Shown one piece after another: positions 5,927 to 10,512 of a DNA stretch of 10,512 bases. The position numbers were made by a program, and so were the translations under genes. A model generated the notes under the pieces. The model saw only the letters and a list, made by a program, of their open reading frames with translations, was not told the origin of the DNA and ran no database searches. The DNA lies in assembly GCA_023443925.1 (NCBI GenBank), contig JAEZSL010000042.1, positions 1 through 10,512 on the forward strand, in the 5' to 3' direction. Numbering within the stretch: the stretch's first letter is position 1; the number at the start of each line of letters is the position of its first letter. This stretch comes from Bacillota bacterium. GTDB lineage: Bacteria > Bacillota_A > Clostridia > Lachnospirales > Lachnospiraceae.

Positions 5927-7231
5927 TTACATTTGAAGAAAAAACTGCTTCAGATCATTAAACTGCTTCAATGTCAAACCAGATTCATCCAGGCTTCCTT
6001 TGGACAGCCTCATCTGAAACACATTGTCAACGATTTTCTCCATAGTCACAGAGGATACCGCCTGTCCGTCCGGAGCATCACTTTTTTCAGCTTTTTCCAG
6101 ATATTCCTTTGTAGCTGTTATACTGATGGTTATCATAACGATAGCCGCTTCCGGTGATCTGGGCTTCTCATATTTTATATTATGTTCTCTGATCATATCT
6201 GAGATTACCCTGGGTAAATGATACTCCTCCGCTAATTTTATTCCCTCATCCACATATTCCTTATTGGCAATTCTGCCAATTTCATGATAAAGCCCTCCGG
6301 CTTTTGCTTTGTATTCATCGGCTCCAACCGCCCTGGCTGCCTTCTGTGACAGTTCACTAATTAACAAGGAATGCCTGTACACTTTCTCAGAATACTGTTT
6401 CAGTCTTTTCAGCAAAAGAAAATCCGTATCCAGAATTTCTTCCAGCGTCCAGGTATCCCTTTCTGCCATATTTTCTGCAGCCGCCGGTATTTTGTCCGTA
6501 TCGCCGGCTGCGCTTATATCTTCAGCATCCGTATGGCTGCTACCAGACAGCACAATATCCGCCCTTGCTGGTATTTCTCCGTTTTTTAAGTTGTATACCG
6601 TATAAATCAAGAAAGAAACCAGTATGACTGTGAGTGTGGATAACACTGAATAAACAGCAGTTATACTTAGGGATTTTACCAATATAAAATTATTGATTAC
6701 AAAGATTAATATAAGCTGCATGGATAATATAATAACAGCCGTATAACCGATTGTTGTAAATTTTTTCATGTAACCGGACAGCAGGCACATAAATGTGCCA
6801 AGAATAAAGAGATATACGATAAACTCCAGCTGATATCCTCCGGCAAAACCAGCAAAAAACACCAGCACAAAGGTCACCATGTAACCCAGATACATGTTAA
6901 ACAGCATGGCAGTCAATAAACCGCCGGTCATCCAGATGGTAACCTCCGGCCTGTTTTTCATAAGCAGAATACAAAAAAGGGAACTCAGATACAGAATTCC
7001 GAAAACCAGATAAAAACGTGGCTGCTCATTGACTTTTTCATGCTGGATTAATATATAAAAAATAACCACCGATAGTAAAACAACGGATAATACGCTTAAT
7101 TTTATCACTGTAGATAAAGGCGTCCCATTCTCATAACCAAATAAGATTACAATTAAAACAGAGATAACACCTAATATTCCGCACAATAATGATATGGGTC
7201 TTTCTCTCCTGACAGTTTCAAGATGCTTCAC
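5927..7231 (-). CDS. PgpH/YqfF-like membrane HD-domain protein with degenerate metal ligands
   Basis: The gene sits in the phoH-pgpH-ybeY slot and encodes about 434 residues, with roughly eight hydrophobic segments (residues 13-213), a polar linker (about 216-260) and a cytoplasmic HD-like domain (about 262-430). PgpH enzymes hydrolyse cyclic di-AMP. Compared with them, this protein lacks the large extracellular 7TMR-HDED domain between the first and second membrane segments and is several hundred residues shorter. In the HD domain, His287 (HSLLIS), His316 (YHEIGR) and His350 (REHN) remain. The HD aspartate is Glu317, the next expected histidine is Tyr326, the second His of the HH pair is Asn351, and the usual LADS aspartate aligns with Ile369. 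Catalysis is therefore doubtful. The start is GTG 7231, preceded by GGGGG; an in-frame TTG at 7255 would add eight residues but has no clear ribosome binding site. Confidence 0.85.
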   Translation of the reverse strand: MKHLETVRRERPISLLCGILGVISVLIVILFGYENGTPLSTVIKLSVLSVVLLSVVIFYILIQHEKVNEQPRFYLVFGILYLSSLFCILLMKNRPEVTIWMTGGLLTAMLFNMYLGYMVTFVLVFFAGFAGGYQLEFIVYLFILGTFMCLLSGYMKKFTTIGYTAVIILSMQLILIFVINNFILVKSLSITAVYSVLSTLTVILVSFLIYTVYNLKNGEIPARADIVLSGSSHTDAEDISAAGDTDKIPAAAENMAERDTWTLEEILDTDFLLLKRLKQYSEKVYRHSLLISELSQKAARAVGADEYKAKAGGLYHEIGRIANKEYVDEGIKLAEEYHLPRVISDMIREHNIKYEKPRSPEAAIVMITISITATKEYLEKAEKSDAPDGQAVSSVTMEKIVDNVFQMRLSKGSLDESGLTLKQFNDLKQFFLQM

Positions 7232-7257
7232 ACAACCCCCATCTGTCTGTATCAAAC

Positions 7258-7286
7258 TTATCAGAAACTACATTTATTTCTGATAA
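7258..7286 (-). promoter_or_regulatory. 10-bp perfect inverted repeat upstream of the HD-protein gene
   Basis: TTATCAGAAA (7258-7267) and TTTCTGATAA (7277-7286) are perfect complements around a 9-nt spacer, centred about 40 nt upstream of the GTG start at 7231. No T-run follows on the minus strand, so it is not an ordinary terminator. It could be a leader hairpin, an mRNA-processing site or a protein-binding palindrome. The remainder of the 7287-7378 gap shows no gene. Confidence 0.4.
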
Positions 7287-7378
7287 AGGGCACAATTCCT
7301 CTGCCTTGGCCCGGATCAGAAACCGGTTTTATCCTGTAAAATACAGACTAATCCTTTGTATTTTTTATTGTCTTTGTT

Positions 7379-8446
7379 TTATTGTCTTTTTCTCTTCCCG
7401 GCTCTGTCTCTTTCATAATTCCGGAATTTAGATCCGCTTAAGTTTTTCCTCTGAAAACGGGAACGATCTTCTTTTATATCTGCCTTGCTGAGTTTGCTTT
7501 CATAAGCATCATAAGCCATAACGATCTTTTGTACCAGCGGGTGTCTGACAACATCCTGGCCCGTCAAATAAGCAAAGCCGATATCATCAATCTTATTTAA
7601 TACCTTTAAGGCAGTATCCAGGCCGGATTGGGTACCGGCAGGCAGGTCTTTCTGGGTTAAGTCTCCGGTTATGATTACTTTGGAGCCAAAACCAATACGG
7701 GTTAGAAACATCTTCATCTGCGCCGGAGTGGTATTCTGGGCTTCATCCAGAATAATAAATGCGTTCTCAAGGGTTCTGCCCCTCATATAGGCTAAAGGTG
7801 CCACCTCGATTAAACCTTTTTCCGTATTCTTTAAGTAGCTCTCAGCTCCCATAATCTGATATAGGGCGTCATATAGAGGTCTTAGGTAAGGATCAACCTT
7901 GCTTTGGAGATCCCCCGGCAAAAAGCCAAGCTTTTCTCCTGCTTCAATGGCAGGTCTTGTTAAAATTATTTTGCTTACATCATCATTTTTAAAAGCTGTT
8001 ATGGCCATGGCCATAGCCAGATAGGTCTTACCGGTACCGGCAGGACCGATACCAAAAGTTATCATCTTCTTTCTGATCAAATCAACATAGGATTTCTGAC
8101 CCAGGGTTTTAGGCTTAATTGGTTTACCTGAAATGGTGTGGCAGATCAGGTCCTGGTCTATCTCCACAATGGCCGATTCTTTGTTTTCAAAACACAAAGA
8201 CAGGGCATAACTGACATTCTGCTCCGTTATGGTGTTGCCTCTTCTGGATAATTCAATTAACTGGACAAATACACTTTTTGCCTTGGTGACGTTATCATTT
8301 TCTCCAATCAGCTTGATTTCGCCGTTCCTTACGATAACGGTCACATTTAAAGTCTTCTCAATCATTTTAACATAAGTATCGAACTGTCCGAATACATTTT
8401 TCTCGTGTTCAGCCGGTACATCAATTATCGTTTCCATCAGACTCAT
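7379..8446 (-). CDS. phoH: PhoH-family ATPase (PhoH/PhoL-like)
   Basis: This 355-residue cytoplasmic P-loop NTPase has the Walker A motif GPAGTGKT (residues 134-141), the Walker B motif FIILDEAQN (230-238) and the family segments LTRPAIEAGEKLGFLPGDL (162-180) and VIITGDLTQKDLP (257-269). Residues 1-80 resemble the KH-like N-terminal part seen in PhoL-type members. The C-terminal tail (from about 330) is strongly basic, ending GKRKRQ, which suggests RNA contact. Known PhoH proteins are ATPases, some with RNA helicase or RNase links, and often neighbour ybeY, consistent with a role in rRNA or RNA metabolism. The ATG at 8446 overlaps the end of yqfD by 26 nt. A GGAGG lies 13 nt upstream inside yqfD, so translational coupling is likely. 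Confidence 0.96.
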   Translation of the reverse strand: MSLMETIIDVPAEHEKNVFGQFDTYVKMIEKTLNVTVIVRNGEIKLIGENDNVTKAKSVFVQLIELSRRGNTITEQNVSYALSLCFENKESAIVEIDQDLICHTISGKPIKPKTLGQKSYVDLIRKKMITFGIGPAGTGKTYLAMAMAITAFKNDDVSKIILTRPAIEAGEKLGFLPGDLQSKVDPYLRPLYDALYQIMGAESYLKNTEKGLIEVAPLAYMRGRTLENAFIILDEAQNTTPAQMKMFLTRIGFGSKVIITGDLTQKDLPAGTQSGLDTALKVLNKIDDIGFAYLTGQDVVRHPLVQKIVMAYDAYESKLSKADIKEDRSRFQRKNLSGSKFRNYERDRAGKRKRQ

Positions 8447-9662
8447 CTGTATCTATAATCCTCCACTCACTGTCGTCAATAGATTTATAATCTTTTACGG
8501 ATTCCTCCACCACGATCTTGCCTGTAGCTAAACAGGAATTCTTCTCTATTGCAATTTTAACATTATTTTCTACAATTAAAACATCATTTTCAACCAGCCG
8601 GTCTAAAAATCGTTTTAACCGTTCATTTGCCAGAGCTGTAACTTCCTCTTTTGTATACTTCTTTTTAATCTCATTGTATTCCGGATACTTTACCACCGAA
8701 TAACTCATAGGAAGGTAAAAATTGTCACTCAGGTGAAGCATAAATTCATCCACAATTATATCATACTTTGCATAAAGAATTCTAGGCTTATATAAATTTA
8801 TTTTTTTTAATAAAAAGGATGCAGCATAACCAGTTTTACTTTTTCCTGTATATTCTTTTTGAATATAGTTTAAAGGTATTTTATCCTTATAGTTATAAAA
8901 AGTTTTTCCGGTTATATCCGCATCGGCAATTACCGGTCTTCGGTCTATCAGAGTTTCATTATCGCCGATAATGTCCACCACTCCGGATACCAGTATATCT
9001 CCTTTTTTCGCTACGCTGCCCACTTCCACCTTAGGTGTTCCGGTCCTGGTAACAATATGGGTTATGATACAGTCCTTAGAAGCAATGATATGACAGTTTT
9101 TCGTAGCGGTTACCGCCGGTGCCGGCATATTGGTCTCCGTAATTTTAATAATCAACCTTGTACCTTTTATCTCGGCGGATACCCAGCCTATATCCTTATA
9201 AGTAGCCCGTATCAGTTCCTCAATCTCTGCACAATCAATATTTTTTTTCTGAAGCCCGATATAGATTTCATTGGATTTTAAAAATTTTAACATAGCTTCC
9301 GGTGTATAGGAATGCCCGCCTAATACACTAATATCCCATATAAATAAGGAAAGTATGTAAAGAATCATACAAAACAGAAGAATTCCTGCCAGATAGCCTT
9401 TTCTTTTTTTATATTTATGTATGAGAAAAGGCAAGCCATATCTTTTCTTGATATACGGAATGGTTCCCGTTTTTTTTGCGATGGGTTTTAACTTAAGATA
9501 ATCCTTAAGCATAATCCGAAATTCATATTCGCCTTCTACATGATTTAAGTCCCAAAGATATATGTACCTGTTACTGCAAAGATTAATGAACCGTTCCGGA
9601 GACTGCCCTTTCATTCTTATCAGTAAGTAACCGCGTAACCATTGAAAAAGCTTTATCAGCAT
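8421..9662 (-). CDS. yqfD: Sporulation protein YqfD
   Basis: This 413-residue protein matches the YqfD family in length and layout. An N-terminal cytoplasmic region opens with GYLLIRMKGQSPERFINLC (residues 11-29). A single transmembrane helix at about 89-109 is followed by an extracytoplasmic segment with POTRA-like character (DISVLGGHSYTPEAML, then DIGWVSAEIKGTRLIIKITE). A later beta-rich part includes VEVGSVAKKGDILVSGVVDI. In Bacillus, yqfD belongs to the mother-cell sigma-E regulon and is needed for efficient sporulation; its molecular activity is not known to me. The ATG at 9662 has GGAGG seven nt upstream. It follows yqfC by 46 nt and overlaps phoH. The tail after residue 390 is acidic and unremarkable. 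Confidence 0.94.
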   Translation of the reverse strand: MLIKLFQWLRGYLLIRMKGQSPERFINLCSNRYIYLWDLNHVEGEYEFRIMLKDYLKLKPIAKKTGTIPYIKKRYGLPFLIHKYKKRKGYLAGILLFCMILYILSLFIWDISVLGGHSYTPEAMLKFLKSNEIYIGLQKKNIDCAEIEELIRATYKDIGWVSAEIKGTRLIIKITETNMPAPAVTATKNCHIIASKDCIITHIVTRTGTPKVEVGSVAKKGDILVSGVVDIIGDNETLIDRRPVIADADITGKTFYNYKDKIPLNYIQKEYTGKSKTGYAASFLLKKINLYKPRILYAKYDIIVDEFMLHLSDNFYLPMSYSVVKYPEYNEIKKKYTKEEVTALANERLKRFLDRLVENDVLIVENNVKIAIEKNSCLATGKIVVEESVKDYKSIDDSEWRIIDTDESDGNDN

Positions 9663-9708
9663 GCCAGAACCTCCAGTTTAAGAATAAAATTAACCCCTTT
9701 AATATTTC

Positions 9709-10083
9709 TTATTTGTTATTTACATAATTAATATTGTGTATCATACCGGTTATTTTCATTTCTTCATTGGTAAAATAAGCAATGTTCAGATTCTTTCCTT
9801 CGATATGGATACTGCCGATTTTTGTGAGAATTTTTATCAGAGCACTGTTATATTCCAGGATTCCCTTATAATTTTCAATGCATACCTCACTTCTTCCGAT
9901 TGCCGTAACAATAGGAGCTCCGGCCAGCATATCGGACGGAAGCTTTAACTGGCTGGAAAGTATCTCAAGATAACTTGCGCGCTCGGATTCCTCTTTTTTA
10001 TTCTTTTTATCAATATGATTATATAAGTCTTTATTGGATTTTTCTTTGAACTTTTTATGCTGGGATTTGAGCTTTTTCTTCAT
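9709..10083 (-). CDS. yqfC: Sporulation protein YqfC
   Basis: This 124-residue protein has the family core LKLPSDMLAGAPIVTAIG followed by SEVCIENYKGILEY (about residues 47-79). A short beta-rich domain then ends in EMKITGMIHNINY. The family is conserved in spore-formers next to yqfD. Before the core there is an unusually long, lysine-rich stretch (residues 1-33), so the protein is somewhat longer than a typical YqfC of roughly 90-100 residues. The ATG at 10083 is preferred because GGAG lies eight nt upstream; a GTG three codons earlier overlaps that site. It is the first gene of the unit downstream of the rpsU terminator and has a sigma-E-like promoter candidate just upstream. Confidence 0.9.
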   Translation of the reverse strand: MKKKLKSQHKKFKEKSNKDLYNHIDKKNKKEESERASYLEILSSQLKLPSDMLAGAPIVTAIGRSEVCIENYKGILEYNSALIKILTKIGSIHIEGKNLNIAYFTNEEMKITGMIHNINYVNNK

Positions 10084-10111
10084 CCATACCACTCCACACT
10101 ACATAAGTACT

Positions 10112-10147
10112 ATTATAGAATATATGGAAATAAATCCTGTCTTATGC
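10112..10147 (-). promoter_or_regulatory. Sigma-E-like promoter for yqfC-yqfD, overlapping a sigma-A -10 box
   Basis: On the minus strand GCATAAG (10141-10147) and CATATATT (10119-10126) are separated by 14 nt. They resemble the mother-cell sigma-E elements (an ATA-containing -35 and CATACAnT -10) with the usual spacing. Slightly downstream a perfect TATAAT (10112-10117) is present but lacks a convincing -35 box. The region sits between the rpsU terminator and the yqfC ribosome binding site, so some promoter is expected here. Confidence 0.5.
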
Positions 10148-10206
10148 ACAAACCAGTTATAATTGCAATACAATCCAAGGTGCTCTCCTATGCTGGTTCT
10201 TTATGG

Positions 10207-10241
10207 CAAAATAAAAACCCCTGAACCAATGGGCTCAAGGG
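10207..10241 (-). terminator. Intrinsic terminator of rpsU
   Basis: On the minus strand CCCTTGAGCC and GGTTCAGGGG form a 10-bp stem (two G-U pairs) around the 4-nt loop CATT, followed immediately by TTTTTATTTT. It lies 23 nt past the rpsU stop and separates rpsU from the yqfC unit. On the plus strand no T-run follows. Confidence 0.9.
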
Positions 10242-10264
10242 CTTACCTTTGTAGATATTATCCA

Positions 10265-10441
10265 CTATTTAAATTTACGCTTACGAGCTGCTTCAGACTT
10301 TTTCTTACGTCTTACACTCGGCTTTTCATAATGCTCTCTCTTACGGATTTCTTGCTGAATACCTGCCTTCGCACAGTTTCTCTTGAATCGACGTAGAGCA
10401 CTATCTAAAGTCTCATTATCTTTTACAATAACATTTGACAT
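10265..10441 (-). CDS. rpsU: 30S ribosomal protein bS21
   Basis: This 58-residue, very basic protein starts [19 protein letters not shown] and continues [20 protein letters not shown], ending in a [19 protein letters not shown] tail. This is the full bS21 family pattern and length. It is a small-subunit protein near the anti-Shine-Dalgarno end of 16S rRNA and assists initiation. The ATG at 10441 is preceded by AGGTG seven nt upstream, with a stronger GGAGGGAGG further up. In Bacillus rpsU lies beside yqeY and close to the yqf cluster, matching the order here. The strong terminator just after the stop indicates that its transcript ends before yqfC. Confidence 0.97.
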   Translation of the reverse strand: MSNVIVKDNETLDSALRRFKRNCAKAGIQQEIRKREHYEKPSVRRKKKSEAARKRKFK

Positions 10442-10463
10442 AGTCTCACACCTAACCTCCCTC

Positions 10464-10507
10464 CAGTTGTGTATTGTGCCTATACAACTGTTTGGGTATT
10501 TTTTGAA
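10464..10507 (-). promoter_or_regulatory. rpsU leader palindrome overlapping a weak promoter candidate
   Basis: CAGTTGTGTA (10464-10473) and TATACAACTG (10481-10490) are inverted repeats with one imperfect pair and a 7-nt centre, ending beside the GGAGGGAGG of the rpsU leader. A possible sigma-A promoter, TTCAAA (10502-10507) with TATAGG (10479-10484) and a 17-nt spacer, overlaps the palindrome. Each hexamer matches consensus at only four of six positions. The window ends here, so a better upstream promoter may exist. Confidence 0.3.
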
Positions 10508-10512
10508 TAGCA

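Overview
The window reads as a chromosomal segment from a low-to-moderate-GC, endospore-forming Clostridia bacterium, most likely Lachnospiraceae or a close relative. This rests on the gene order rpsU / yqfC / yqfD / phoH / PgpH-like HD protein / ybeY, on Firmicutes sporulation proteins (YqfC, YqfD and a BofC-like protein), on strong AGGAGG-type ribosome binding sites, and on protein wording typical of that group. Family assignments come from recognised motifs; no search was run.

Every convincing gene lies on the minus strand, so transcription runs from right to left. At the right edge is rpsU (10265-10441, too short for many ORF filters), closed by a strong intrinsic terminator (10207-10241). 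A new unit then starts, with a sigma-E-like promoter candidate at 10119-10147. It contains yqfC (9709-10083), yqfD (8421-9662), phoH (7379-8446, overlapping yqfD), a PgpH-like membrane HD protein with eroded metal ligands (5927-7231), and ybeY (5304-5798). It continues into a DUF3048/YerB-like lipoprotein (4171-5277), a MurJ/SpoVB-type flippase (2312-3934) and a BofC-C-terminal-domain-like membrane protein (1488-2240). A second intrinsic terminator lies about 70 nt after the last stop (1371-1418).

Past that terminator is about 480 bp without a gene (1010-1487), densely packed with consecutive inverted repeats. Next comes a LacI-family regulator (1009 down to the window edge) with its own near-consensus sigma-A promoter and 17-nt spacer (1098-1126). 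Only its last few codons are missing.

The main cluster joins rRNA maturation and nucleotide-binding housekeeping functions (YbeY, PhoH) to sporulation (YqfC, YqfD, BofC-like) and cell-envelope functions (flippase, lipoprotein). No phage, CRISPR array, toxin-antitoxin or defence system is visible.

The least ordinary signals are: a hairpin-rich dispersed repeat present twice in opposite orientation (1194-1297, and 5795-5881, where it touches the ybeY start codon); the long hairpin array at 1176-1442; and the apparent loss of metal ligands in the HD protein.
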